In this document: positions 8,227 to 17,010 of the stretch, one piece after another | How positions within the stretch are numbered: position 1 is the stretch's first letter | Layout of the letters: the number at the start of each line of letters is the position of its first letter | Assembly (NCBI GenBank): GCA_019749895.1 | Contig: JAIEPG010000001.1 | Location: 1-64,000, forward strand | Origin: Candidatus Babeliales bacterium | GTDB lineage: Bacteria; Babelota; Babeliae; Babelales; RVW-14 | DNA: 64,000 nucleotides | Direction of reading: 5' to 3' | Translations under genes and position numbers: made by a program | Notes under the pieces: generated by a model | What the model saw: only the letters and a program-made list of their open reading frames with translations | What the model was told of the DNA's origin: nothing | Database searches by the model: none

Positions 8227-9345
8227 TCAGCTACCTGCTGGCTCTAGTGGCTGCGTTGGTGCTGGCTCTAGTGGCTGCGTGCGTAATTGAGCTGCTGCTT
8301 TAATAAGCTCCCATTCAGCTTGAGCTTCTTCTAGTTCTTTATGGTTTTTTTCAGCTTCTTTAGATGCTTTAATAAGTTCTTGAATGCGTGTCAATTCAGT
8401 CTTGTCTTTCAATGTGTTGGTTTTAAAAATTGCTTCAATTTTTTCGTCTTCTTCTTTGGCTTTCAATTGAGCTTGACGCTCTTCTTCTGTTTGTTCTTTA
8501 TCGCCAGCCGATCTTGATCTGCTTGGGTTGGGATTTTTATCGCCGTTTTTTTCACTATCTGATGATGTTGGCTCATCTTTGCGTGATTGAGCATTTTTGG
8601 GCTGACTTAATTCATTCCACGCAGCCCATGCGCTAAGACCTAACAATGCAAGTTTTAATTTTGCTTCAAGTGATTTTGGTTTGCTTGCCAAGTACAAAGA
8701 ACTCATGCGGGCAAGTGAAGTAAGTGCATCTGCTTTTGCTTGTAATTCTGGGGTGTCTTTTTTAAGTGCAGAAAAAGTAGCGGTTGTCCATTCTGCTAAA
8801 GGTGCAATAATATATCTAATGCTGATCAAAAGCTTATCAATTTTTTGATGAACCTCTTTCTGGGTGCGTGGTTTTTTAGGTTCATTAAATGAGGTAAGAA
8901 GGCTTACTAAGTCTGCTGACAGTGCGCAGACATCGTAACTAAGCCATGCAAGGTTGTAGCTTTGATTATTTGTTGTGGCATTGAGTAGGGCAAGAACACC
9001 GTTGCTAATGCGCAGTGCATCAACCAACAGCGCTGTTGCTGCCGCCGTTTTAACATTGCCTTTTTTTTCGTGATAAATGTTTGCCAGCAGTGCCGGGCCT
9101 CTCAATGCTGCTGTGGCAATTTGTGCCAACTCGGTACCAGAGTAAACCTCTTTCTTTTTAGGTTGACTTGTTTTTTCTTTGTCTGATTTTTTTTCTTTTG
9201 TGGTATCTGGTTTTTCAGTTGGAATATTATTTGTTGCAACCTCTGGTGTTGCAGCCGCAGCGTCTAAGTTGAGCGAGCAAAAGCCTGCAATAAGCATGGC
9301 TGCAATTCCCGAGCGTAGCGCGTTGTTTTTGTACAATTTATACAT
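8227..9345 (-). CDS. Secreted modular protein, charged coiled-coil C-terminus
   Basis: Paralogue of the gene at 6156-8054 (372 residues). The N-terminal signal peptide (LRSGIAAMLIAGFCSLNLDA) and the helical domain at about 60-250 match it nearly residue for residue in long stretches. The C-terminal 110 residues differ: a Glu/Lys-rich helix (QAQLKAKEEDEKIEAIF and following) likely to form a coiled coil, ending in a short duplicated TQPLEPA repeat encoded by a tandem repeat at about 8230-8281. AGGAGATA precedes the ATG. Function unknown; the pair shows recent duplication followed by C-terminal replacement. Confidence 0.6.
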   Translation of the reverse strand: MYKLYKNNALRSGIAAMLIAGFCSLNLDAAAATPEVATNNIPTEKPDTTKEKKSDKEKTSQPKKKEVYSGTELAQIATAALRGPALLANIYHEKKGNVKTAAATALLVDALRISNGVLALLNATTNNQSYNLAWLSYDVCALSADLVSLLTSFNEPKKPRTQKEVHQKIDKLLISIRYIIAPLAEWTTATFSALKKDTPELQAKADALTSLARMSSLYLASKPKSLEAKLKLALLGLSAWAAWNELSQPKNAQSRKDEPTSSDSEKNGDKNPNPSRSRSAGDKEQTEEERQAQLKAKEEDEKIEAIFKTNTLKDKTELTRIQELIKASKEAEKNHKELEEAQAEWELIKAAAQLRTQPLEPAPTQPLEPAGS

Positions 9346-9417
9346 AAAAAAATATCTCCTAAAACTACGTTTTTACTATTTTTTCTTTTGGGTCACTTTT
9401 TTCTTTAATAAGAGTTG

Positions 9418-10587
9418 CTATGCAATAATTGCTTTACACAGTGAGCATGTTGGCTCCACTTTTTCTCGTTCGCATTTGGCAATCCATTCTTGAAGACAGT
9501 CTTGATGATAATAATGGTTGCATTGTGTTTGTGTTATAGTTGCATTGGCTTGAAAATCTTCACAGCAATAATTGCTACATTCTCTTGCTTCGCCATTAAT
9601 CAATCCGTCTGTTGGAACCGTAATATTTTGCAGCGTATTATATACTTTTGGAGGAATATTGTTTTCTGGCTCTGGTGGTGACGGTTGATTTTCGTCGCGA
9701 TCGTTATTTTGTGGTATTTGGTCTTTGTCGTCATCGCTATCGCTATTGCTATCAGTGTCGGTGTCAGTATCGCTGTTATCATCTTCTGACCATTGTTCCC
9801 ACTCATCATTATTATTGTTGTTATTGTCTTCTGACGGGTTATTGTCATTGTCACGATTGCGAGGAGGCCGTGGTCCTTTCTTTGGTTCCTTGCAAGCTTC
9901 GAGCGTATCGTAGACGGCCGTAATGCCGTTAATAATTAAAAGAGCGGTAATGAGTTTTTCTTTTATAGAGCCGTTTTCGCTTTCAATAAGATTTTCAAGC
10001 ACGCGCGCTAAAGAACCATAAGCGTTTACCGCTTCTTTTATTTGTCTATTTTTTTTGTATGCTCTATCGGCAGCTGTTTCTCTTGGTGGTATTTTAGGTG
10101 CCAACGCTGGAAGCTTGGGAGGTACATTAAGCGCTGCGTGCACAGCCGCTCCGCCTTCAATGAGAGGAAGCAAAATCTTTCTGGCCACAGACCAGCGTGA
10201 TTCTTCAATAAATTCTTGGTTGCTTGGTCCTTCTTCAAAAACAAAATCGGCTTCTTTGTCGGGGCCGTTTTTTATATAATCATATAATGCGTATGTATCG
10301 TGCGCTGCCCAAAGGAAAGTGTATTTGTCGCCAACATCATTAAAAATAGCACATATGGCATTAATTAATCGTACGGCGTTGGCAGCTGCCTGGCGGTTGC
10401 TTTTTTGTTCTTTGGTGTGGCCAAAATTGGCATATATTGCCAGGGGTGCACGCGCAAGAGCGGTAATGAGTTGTTGGTATTTAGGAGCGTGCTTGTGGGT
10501 TGGTCTTCCGCTTGAGCTTGCCAATTGTGTTGACGTTAAAAAGCACAAGATGAGCGTGAGTAGATAGCGTGCTATTTTTTTTAACAT
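9418..10587 (-). CDS. Secreted protein with C-terminal RING-H2 finger
   Basis: A 389-residue exported protein. After a signal peptide (cleavage near SSG, residue 26) the helical domain is a divergent form of that in the two genes downstream (ALARAPLAIYANFGHTKEQK; WAAHDTYALYDYI). A Ser/Asp-rich linker follows, then residues 337-389 carry a RING-H2 pattern: C337, C341 or C342, C356-x-H358-x2-H361-x2-C364, and C381-x2-C384 (QCNHYYHQDC, TCSLCK). The first pair is spaced C-x3/4-C rather than the usual C-x2-C. In eukaryotes such fingers recruit E2 enzymes for ubiquitin transfer; in an intracellular bacterium a host-directed E3 ligase is a reasonable but untested idea. Confidence 0.7.
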   Translation of the reverse strand: MLKKIARYLLTLILCFLTSTQLASSSGRPTHKHAPKYQQLITALARAPLAIYANFGHTKEQKSNRQAAANAVRLINAICAIFNDVGDKYTFLWAAHDTYALYDYIKNGPDKEADFVFEEGPSNQEFIEESRWSVARKILLPLIEGGAAVHAALNVPPKLPALAPKIPPRETAADRAYKKNRQIKEAVNAYGSLARVLENLIESENGSIKEKLITALLIINGITAVYDTLEACKEPKKGPRPPRNRDNDNNPSEDNNNNNNDEWEQWSEDDNSDTDTDTDSNSDSDDDKDQIPQNNDRDENQPSPPEPENNIPPKVYNTLQNITVPTDGLINGEARECSNYCCEDFQANATITQTQCNHYYHQDCLQEWIAKCEREKVEPTCSLCKAIIA

Positions 10588-10653
10588 AATGGTCTTTCTT
10601 GTATTAAAATTTTATCACCATAAGCAGCGTCTTGCTCTTGAAAATGGTGTTGC

Positions 10654-10681
10654 ATTATAACACAAAGTTTATGAAAGTTAA
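10654..10681 (-). promoter_or_regulatory. Promoter of the secreted protein cluster (minus strand)
   Basis: Read on the minus strand: TTAACT (10681-10676), a 16-base spacer ending in TGT, and TATAAT (10659-10654), a perfect -10 with TG extension. It lies about 65 bases upstream of the RING-H2 protein gene. Confidence 0.65.
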
Positions 10682-10806
10682 GCCTTATCTATAAGCATTT
10701 TTTCTCTTTTCTTGCAACTTGAAAGTATTGCTTGAAAAATTTATATAAAGCGTGTCATTTGGTGATAAAAAAACAGACGTAGGTGCGTTTTTTATTTTGA
10801 ATTTTG

Positions 10807-10815
10807 TGTTATACT
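10807..10815 (+). promoter_or_regulatory. Extended -10 promoter of valS
   Basis: TGTTATACT (TGn + TATACT) about 45 bases before the valS start codon, the same form as at 5762-5770. No convincing -35 hexamer. Confidence 0.5.
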
Positions 10816-10859
10816 GATCCATTAATTCAATCATTTTTTACTATCATAAAGGCAGGACC

Positions 10860-13337
10860 ATGGATAAGCGGTACGATCATTTGACGTGTGAAAAAGAAGC
10901 GCGTGCGTTGTGGGAAAAAGAAAATATTTATGCTTTTAATCCTGAACTGAGCGCGCCCGTCTATAGTATTGACACGCCGCCGCCAACTGTCTCTGGTACC
11001 TTGCATATTGGCCATGTTTTTTCTTACACACATGCTGACTTGATTGCTCGCTACAAGCGCATGCAGGGCTATAATGTTTTCTATCCCATGGGTTTTGACG
11101 ACAATGGCTTGCCTACTGAACGCTTTGTAGAAAAGAAAAATAAAACCAAAGCGCATTTAATGAAGCGCTCTGAATTTATTGCGTTGTGTTTAAAAGAAAC
11201 GACTGATGTAGAAAAATTGTTTGAAGGTTTGTGGCGTGCCATGGGCTTGTCGGTTGACTGGACTAAGGTCTATTCAACTATTTCTGACGATGTGCGTAAA
11301 GTGTCGCAATATTCCTTTATTGATTTGTACAACAAAAATTTAGTATATCGTCGTCAGGAACCGTCGCTGTACTGTACCACGTGTCAAACGTCAGTGGCGC
11401 AGGCAGAAATAGACAATGCCGAAGTTTCAACTACCTTTAACGACATTGCCTTTGAGACTGAAGATGGCCAGGTGTTAACCATTGCTACCACGCGTCCTGA
11501 GTTATTGCCGGCGTGCGTTGCGGTGTTTTATCATCCAACTGATGTTCGCTATCAAAAACTTGCCGGCACACATGCCATTACACCAATCTTTGGCAAACGA
11601 GTACCAATTATTGCTGACGACCAAGTAGATCCAGAAAAAGGTTCAGGCTTGGTAATGTGCTGTACGTTTGGTGATCAAATGGATATTGCATGGTTTAAAA
11701 AACATTCGTTGCCGATTATTGAAACAATTGGTCGCGATGGCAAATGGGCAGCATTGGCGGGGGAACTTGCAGGTCTGCGTGTGCACGAAGCGCGCAAAAA
11801 GGTTCTTGAGTTACTTGAACAAGCGGGCAAACTTATTGCAAAAAAAGCTATAACGCACAATGTAAATACGCACGAGCGTTGCAAGCAAGAAATTGAATAT
11901 CAAATTCTTGAGCAATGGTTTGTAAAAATTCTTGAAAACAAAGACAAATTTATTGAGCTGGCAGACAAAATTAATTGGCGCCCTGCGTATATGAAGGCGC
12001 GCTACAAAGATTGGGTGCAAAATTTAAATTGGGACTGGTGCATTTCGCGTCAGCGCTTTTTTGGGATTCCTTTCCCGTTGTGGCATTGTTTAGATTGTAA
12101 GCAAGTATTGGTAGCAGATCTTAAAGATTTACCTATCGATCCCCAAGAGCAAGCATTTCCTGGTGGCGTGTGTACCAAATGTGGTTCACAATCAATTACG
12201 CCAGAAACTGACGTGATGGATACGTGGAATACCTCGTCGCTGACACCGCAAGTTAATGCTTTGTGGCCAGACGGCAAGGCGCCTTTTGCGCTGCCAATGT
12301 CTATGCGCCCCCAAGCGCACGACATAATTCGTACGTGGGCTTTTTATACGATTATAAAATCGTACTATCACCACAACGATATTCCCTGGAACGATATCAT
12401 GATTTCTGGTCATGTGTTGGCAGGAAAAGGTGAAAAAATTTCTAAGTCAAAAGAAAATGAAAAGATGACGCCAGAAGGCTTGTTAAAAGATTATCCTGCA
12501 GACGTTATTCGTTTTTGGGCAGCCAGTGGTAAGTTGGGAACCGATACAGCGTTTAGTGATAATCAACTTAAAATTGGTCACAAATTGGTAACCAAATTGT
12601 GGAATGCTTTTAGATTTTGCAAAGATTTTCTTGCTGACTATCGCACGCCTGCAACCAAGCCACAGCTTAATGAGCTTAACGAGTGGCTGTTTGATGGGCT
12701 GAACAAAACCATGGATCAGTACAAACGTGCTTTTGAAGAGTATGAGTATAGTCAGGCACTTGATGCCGTTGAGCGTTTTTTTTGGCATGATTTTTGTGAT
12801 AACTATCTTGAACTGATTAAAGATCAATTGTTTAATCCGGCCAATTATGATCAAGAAGTAATTCAAGGAACACAGCGCACGCTTTATGAAGTTGGCTTTG
12901 GTATTTTGCAGCTTTATGCGCCGTTTGTACCACACATTACGGAAAGTATTTATCAGTTAATGTTTAAAGAGCAAGAGCAGGTAGTTAGCTTGCAGGTGAC
13001 TAAGCTAGATTACGCCCGTTTTGCGGGTTCTTATGGTGCCAGTGCGCAGGTGATTGCGCAGGTACTTTCCATAGTTGCTCAGGTACGCAGGCTTAAGAGT
13101 GAGCAACAAGTTTCACTTAAAACTTCGTTGCAGAGTCTTATTATTTGCAGTAAAGATCAAGAATTATTGAATTCTTTGCATAAACAAGCAACTTTGTTAA
13201 AAGGTATAACGAAAGCTGAAGAAATTTCGTTTGTTGGGCAAGAGGGTGTTACGGGTATTATGCAAGACGGCGAAGCGCTTGTTGCTACGGTATTGCTGCT
13301 TGTTGACCAGAAAGAAGAGCATGATCACCATAATTAA
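10860..13337 (+). CDS. valS: Valyl-tRNA synthetase
   Basis: Class I aminoacyl-tRNA synthetase charging tRNA-Val. The 825 residues show the HIGH motif (GTLHIGHVFSY, near residue 44), the valine-type signature PMGFDDNGLPTER, the CP1 editing domain (ATTRPELLPACVAV), zinc-like Cys pairs near residues 172 and 400, and the KMSKS motif as KISKS (about residue 527). The anticodon-binding domain is at about 620-760, and there is no long C-terminal coiled coil. The DDNGLPTER form and this length are like the archaeal/rickettsial type of ValS, not the E. coli type. The ribosome site GGCAGGA precedes the ATG. ybeY overlaps its 3' end. Confidence 0.96.
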   Translation: MDKRYDHLTCEKEARALWEKENIYAFNPELSAPVYSIDTPPPTVSGTLHIGHVFSYTHADLIARYKRMQGYNVFYPMGFDDNGLPTERFVEKKNKTKAHLMKRSEFIALCLKETTDVEKLFEGLWRAMGLSVDWTKVYSTISDDVRKVSQYSFIDLYNKNLVYRRQEPSLYCTTCQTSVAQAEIDNAEVSTTFNDIAFETEDGQVLTIATTRPELLPACVAVFYHPTDVRYQKLAGTHAITPIFGKRVPIIADDQVDPEKGSGLVMCCTFGDQMDIAWFKKHSLPIIETIGRDGKWAALAGELAGLRVHEARKKVLELLEQAGKLIAKKAITHNVNTHERCKQEIEYQILEQWFVKILENKDKFIELADKINWRPAYMKARYKDWVQNLNWDWCISRQRFFGIPFPLWHCLDCKQVLVADLKDLPIDPQEQAFPGGVCTKCGSQSITPETDVMDTWNTSSLTPQVNALWPDGKAPFALPMSMRPQAHDIIRTWAFYTIIKSYYHHNDIPWNDIMISGHVLAGKGEKISKSKENEKMTPEGLLKDYPADVIRFWAASGKLGTDTAFSDNQLKIGHKLVTKLWNAFRFCKDFLADYRTPATKPQLNELNEWLFDGLNKTMDQYKRAFEEYEYSQALDAVERFFWHDFCDNYLELIKDQLFNPANYDQEVIQGTQRTLYEVGFGILQLYAPFVPHITESIYQLMFKEQEQVVSLQVTKLDYARFAGSYGASAQVIAQVLSIVAQVRRLKSEQQVSLKTSLQSLIICSKDQELLNSLHKQATLLKGITKAEEISFVGQEGVTGIMQDGEALVATVLLLVDQKEEHDHHN

Positions 13338-13770
13338 TAAGCAACGCAAAATAGTGGTTAACGAAACGTTCATAAAAAAAACAGCACACAAAATGCTCAT
13401 GGTGCTGGGTTATGAAAAGTTTGATCTTGGCATTTATTTGACAACAAATGCAACAGTGAGAAAGTATAACCGTGAGTTTCGTAAAAAAGATAAACCAACC
13501 GATATTTTGTCGTTTCCCTTTCATCCAGATTTAGTAGCGGGTCAACGGATTGTGGTAATGTCTCCAGAAGATGAAAATCTTGGTGATATTATTATTTCGC
13601 TTGAATATGTAAAAAAAGAAGCACCAAATTGGGGGCGGTCGTTTGAAGAGCATCTGACAGCCTTGCTAGCACATGGCATTGCGCATTTGTTAAATTATGA
13701 TCACATTACCGATGAAGAGTACCGTGTAATGAGCAAAGTGGAACGTAAGCTTTTAAAAACAGTTGAATAG
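13321..13770 (+). CDS. ybeY: Endoribonuclease YbeY, 16S rRNA maturation
   Basis: Metal-dependent RNase needed for 3' processing of 16S rRNA and ribosome quality control. The 149-residue protein has the zinc motif HGIAHLLNYDH (family pattern HGxxHLxGYDH) and the upstream conserved stretch NREFRKKDKPTDILSFPF. A longer reading frame opens at 13231 inside valS, but ATG 13321 gives the normal family length and N-terminus (MITIINKQR). It overlaps the last 17 bases of valS, so the two are translationally coupled. Confidence 0.95.
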   Translation: MITIINKQRKIVVNETFIKKTAHKMLMVLGYEKFDLGIYLTTNATVRKYNREFRKKDKPTDILSFPFHPDLVAGQRIVVMSPEDENLGDIIISLEYVKKEAPNWGRSFEEHLTALLAHGIAHLLNYDHITDEEYRVMSKVERKLLKTVE

Positions 13771-13786
13771 TTTGTAAGGAAACTTT

Positions 13787-14425
13787 ATGAAGAAGATAAG
13801 AGTAATCAGCGTTTTGGCCTTGGCACTTGTGCCTGTCTTGCTTTCAGCAAAACAGTTAACAAGTCCTGAAATGCATTTTTTAAATATGTCATTTCAAACA
13901 ATGCCCTACGTTGCTGCTCGTATTAAATTGTCTAAGCAAAAAAGTAAAGCAGTTCTTGCTGATCTTCGCCAAGAGCGTGATATAGCTTTGGTGGCTGTTC
14001 ATGATCAAGTGAAAAATAAAGTTGTGCATGATAAGAAGAGTGTAAAAAATGAGCATGAAGAGAAAGCTCTTATTCTAACCCGCTTGCAGCACATGATTCA
14101 TCCAATCCAAGAATTTTTCAATGAAGTACGTAATTACAGCGGCATTGTTCTTTCTTTGATTAAAGAAAGTTTTCCTGAAAATAAGAGCAAAGATTTGTAT
14201 ATTACCAAGTTTTTAAATGGTCAAGACAAAGATATTGCTGTTTATTTTGCGCGCGAAATTACCACCAAAAAGCAGCTTGCGTCACTGGCCAAAGAATTTA
14301 CTATTCTTTTTACCAACATTGAAGATAGTATGTCTCAAGAAGCGCAAGAAGCGTATCAACAATTTGTTACACAACTCAAATCAAAGAAAACGGTTAATAC
14401 TCAAGTTGTTCCGGCTGCTGCATAA
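13787..14425 (+). CDS. Exported helical protein of unknown function
   Basis: A 212-residue protein with a clear signal peptide (MKKIRVISVLALALVPVLLSA, cleavage after about residue 21). The mature protein is mostly charged alpha helix with Lys- and Glu-rich segments and no Cys; the C-terminus is VVPAAA. No family recognised. It starts 16 bases after ybeY, with a ribosome site (AAGGAAA), so it probably belongs to the valS-ybeY unit. Its last 45 bases overlap the convergent glycosyltransferase gene. Confidence 0.6.
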   Translation: MKKIRVISVLALALVPVLLSAKQLTSPEMHFLNMSFQTMPYVAARIKLSKQKSKAVLADLRQERDIALVAVHDQVKNKVVHDKKSVKNEHEEKALILTRLQHMIHPIQEFFNEVRNYSGIVLSLIKESFPENKSKDLYITKFLNGQDKDIAVYFAREITTKKQLASLAKEFTILFTNIEDSMSQEAQEAYQQFVTQLKSKKTVNTQVVPAAA

Positions 14426-15769
14426 ATAGTTATTCCAGAAGCGATTGGTGTGTGGGTTTCTGGTATAAGGATTTTTAGGCGCCATAACGCTGCGTAAAAA
14501 GTTTTGTTTCTGATCAAATAAATGTAATCTTCGAGGTGGGCACATGGTATGAATCAAGTGCCCTATTTTCTTGTAAAAATCTTCTTTTTCAAATGATGCA
14601 ATATTGTTTTTGATTGTTTGATAGTATTCTGTATCGTCGATGTAGCGACGTACAATCCGCTTAATATCATTTAAGCTTTTAACTTCGTCACCTAATTTGT
14701 TGTCGGTAACCAGCTTAATATTAATATTTTCCCAAAATGGATGTACCGTTGTGTGGTCAATCAGCATAGGCAGGTTCATGTACATTGCTTCAGTGATAAT
14801 GCTTGGGCCAGGTTTGGTAATCAACAAGTTTGAAGCGGCCATAAGGTCTGAAACACGATCGGTAAATTCAACAACGCGTAGTGATACCTTTTCTGAGCAG
14901 CGTATTTTTTTTAAGCGCGCGCCAAGGTATTCGTTTTTACCAACCAAAACCATGAGGTGAATATCGCGGTCTAATTTAGCTATTTGGCGAGCATAGCGGT
15001 ACATCAAGTTAGAGCCAGCGCCGCCCATAACCAAGGTAATCACAAACTTGTTATCGGGGATTTGCCAATCGCTTTTTATGGTAGGGATATTCTTTTGTTC
15101 AAGAAAGTCTTTACGAACCGGAAAGCCTGACGCGGTGATTTTTGTATCAGGGATGCCAACATCATTAAGCATGGGGCGAGTAAGTGGCGTTTCAAAGCCG
15201 ATGGTGGTAGCAAATTTTTGATGTGTTAATTTTTTAAGGCCTGGTACCCATGCGGTTAAGTCGTTATCGAGCGTAATAAGTAAAAATGGGATATTGAGAT
15301 TTTTGGCGGCATTGCTGGCAGGCAAGCTAATGACGGGGATTACTGAAATGAGCATATCCGGTTTTAGTTGCGCCAAATAGTTGGTAAGTAGTTTTTCTAC
15401 TTTGTTTGCTTGTCGTTGAGCCGTTGGTAGACCAATGTTGCGCAGGCAAAAATTAAGCAGTCTGGTCCAGCCTGAACGAAGCATTGAGTTGTAAGCTTCT
15501 TCGGCGTCATAGTTATTGAAGGTTAATGTTTTCACAATATCAAGCGATGCAAGAACCGTTTCAAACGGATTTATGATTACAATTTCGTACTCTTGGCCAA
15601 AAAATGTATCGAGTGATTTGGCAACTGCCATGTGTGTGTAGCCGCCTTTGCTCGTTAAGATTACAATTTTTTTTGGAGCTGGTCTGCTAAAAATGTTTGC
15701 GTGCGTTGATTGTTGAGCTGAGAATAAAAGAACAAAAAATAACGATACAGAACGAATGAATGTCTTCAT
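14381..15769 (-). CDS. Signal-peptide-bearing GT28-like (MGDG synthase/UgtP type) glycosyltransferase
   Basis: A 462-residue glycosyltransferase of the GT-B fold. After an N-terminal hydrophobic signal (MKTFIRSVSLFFVLLFSA) comes KKIVILTSKGGYTHMAVA (acceptor-side Rossmann domain, about residues 34-51). The C-terminal nucleotide-sugar domain has TLVMGGAGSN (about 255) and SNLLITKPGPSIITEA (about 333), the donor-binding signature of diacylglycerol glucosyl/galactosyl transferases and MurG. Family members usually act at the inner membrane from the cytoplasm and lack a signal peptide, so export is odd. A close paralogue lies at 17011-18291. It overlaps the 3' end of the convergent secreted gene. 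Confidence 0.75.
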   Translation of the reverse strand: MKTFIRSVSLFFVLLFSAQQSTHANIFSRPAPKKIVILTSKGGYTHMAVAKSLDTFFGQEYEIVIINPFETVLASLDIVKTLTFNNYDAEEAYNSMLRSGWTRLLNFCLRNIGLPTAQRQANKVEKLLTNYLAQLKPDMLISVIPVISLPASNAAKNLNIPFLLITLDNDLTAWVPGLKKLTHQKFATTIGFETPLTRPMLNDVGIPDTKITASGFPVRKDFLEQKNIPTIKSDWQIPDNKFVITLVMGGAGSNLMYRYARQIAKLDRDIHLMVLVGKNEYLGARLKKIRCSEKVSLRVVEFTDRVSDLMAASNLLITKPGPSIITEAMYMNLPMLIDHTTVHPFWENINIKLVTDNKLGDEVKSLNDIKRIVRRYIDDTEYYQTIKNNIASFEKEDFYKKIGHLIHTMCPPRRLHLFDQKQNFLRSVMAPKNPYTRNPHTNRFWNNYLCSSRNNLSINRFL

Positions 15770-15941
15770 GAATTTTCTCTTACTTAAAAATTAAAGGCAA
15801 TCCTTTTCTTTATCTGTCTATAATTCTACCACAAAAGTGACTATTTGAAAAATGGGTATTTCTTAAAAATAACGCTAAAAAATAGATAAAAAAGCATAAT
15901 TTTGGGTTGTTTTTCGAGAGTATAGTTTTGATTTACCCCTT

Positions 15942-15950
15942 TGTTATAAT
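15942..15950 (+). promoter_or_regulatory. Extended -10 promoter of the ankyrin gene
   Basis: TGTTATAAT (TGn plus perfect TATAAT), about 118 bases before the ATG at 16068; no clear -35. The remaining 15770-16067 spacer between divergent genes holds only AT-rich sequence. Confidence 0.5.
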
Positions 15951-16067
15951 TGTTTCAATGTGAAAACAAATGATTGATTGATTTGTTGTAATAGGTGTTA
16001 ATTATTTTGTTTTTTGTTATTATATGATAATTAGGGGTTTTTATTCACTATTAAAACAAGGATTATT

Positions 16068-16907
16068 ATGATTAATAGGCTTATTGTTCTAGCCTTTGCT
16101 CTTATTTTAGCGCCAACAGCGTGTGTTATGCCTGCTGCATCGTCATCAGGACAAGGTAATTATTATGCGCATCCTCGTGCAGGTTATCCATCAATGCCAG
16201 GCTATCCTTCTATTGGGCATCAAAATTACCCGTTATTGCCGGGTTATTCATCGCATTCAATAGCTGCTTCGTCATCGTCATCAACATCAAATATGCTAGT
16301 GCCATCAAAAGAGTATGATATTTTGCCTGACCATAAGTTGCTTGAGATGTTGAGCTATGCTAAACGCGGTGATGTTGATGCGCTTGATAAAATTTTATAC
16401 GATAATTTAACGATGGACCCAAATCAAGATTATTGGGGTGTTCGTCCAATAGATGCTGCTATTGAAAATGGTCATATAGCGTGTGTGCGTCTATTCTGTA
16501 ACTATTTTTTAATAAATGATTATTATCAAGGATCAGTTGAACCACCTCTTTTTAAAGCTATTGCGTGTCATCAAAATGAAATTGCAAAAATGCTTATTCT
16601 TGAATATAGCGCACATATTGATGTTAAAAACAGCTATGGGATGCAGCCTCTTCATTATGCAGCGATGTGCAATAACGAAGAGATGTGTTATTTTTTGATT
16701 TCTTGTGGTGCATCTCTTAATGCTCGTGATTTTCGTGGGTTAACGCCAGTGCAAGTTGCGCAGGAAGAAGAAAATTTTGAGATTATGACTATTTTGAATG
16801 CTGTGAATGAACCCGAATTTTTGGGGGTTTTGAAAGATGTGGAGAACTTGTCTATTGATGACCTGACTTTTTTACAGGGCTTTATTGAAGGACAAGAATG
16901 TCAGTAG
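16068..16907 (+). CDS. Exported ankyrin-repeat protein
   Basis: A 279-residue protein with a signal peptide (LIVLAFALILAPTACVMPAA) and a Pro/Gly/Tyr/Ser-rich linker (residues about 30-85). About four ankyrin repeats follow (about 95-240), the clearest being YGMQPLHYAAMCNNEEMC and FRGLTPVQVAQEEENFE. Ankyrin repeats mediate protein-protein binding; in host-associated bacteria exported ones often act on host proteins. The signal ends in a Cys (PTACVMPA), so a lipoprotein is conceivable, but the lipobox is poor. Ribosome site AAGGA before the ATG. Confidence 0.75.
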   Translation: MINRLIVLAFALILAPTACVMPAASSSGQGNYYAHPRAGYPSMPGYPSIGHQNYPLLPGYSSHSIAASSSSSTSNMLVPSKEYDILPDHKLLEMLSYAKRGDVDALDKILYDNLTMDPNQDYWGVRPIDAAIENGHIACVRLFCNYFLINDYYQGSVEPPLFKAIACHQNEIAKMLILEYSAHIDVKNSYGMQPLHYAAMCNNEEMCYFLISCGASLNARDFRGLTPVQVAQEEENFEIMTILNAVNEPEFLGVLKDVENLSIDDLTFLQGFIEGQECQ

Positions 16908-16972
16908 CGTTGGGTTGGCCAATTTAAAACTTTCTGTGATGAATTAAGATAATAGTAGTTAATTAGATAATA

Positions 16973-17000
16973 AAAAGAGCGTGTTGATCCACGCTCTTTT
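16973..17000. terminator. Bidirectional intrinsic terminator
   Basis: AAAAGAGCGTG (16973-16983) / CACGCTCTTTT (16990-17000) with loop TTGATC. It serves the ankyrin gene (plus) and the convergent glycosyltransferase gene ending at 17011. Confidence 0.88.
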
Positions 17001-17010
17001 TTATTTAGAC

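Noticed and set aside
9648-9923. Plus-strand frames rich in Arg/Tyr/Ser opposite the RING-H2 gene
   Set aside because: They are antisense shadows of the Ser/Asp low-complexity linker, with no ribosome site.
12483-12935. Long minus-strand frame inside valS
   Set aside because: It lies wholly within a certain gene, shows no motif and has no ribosome site.
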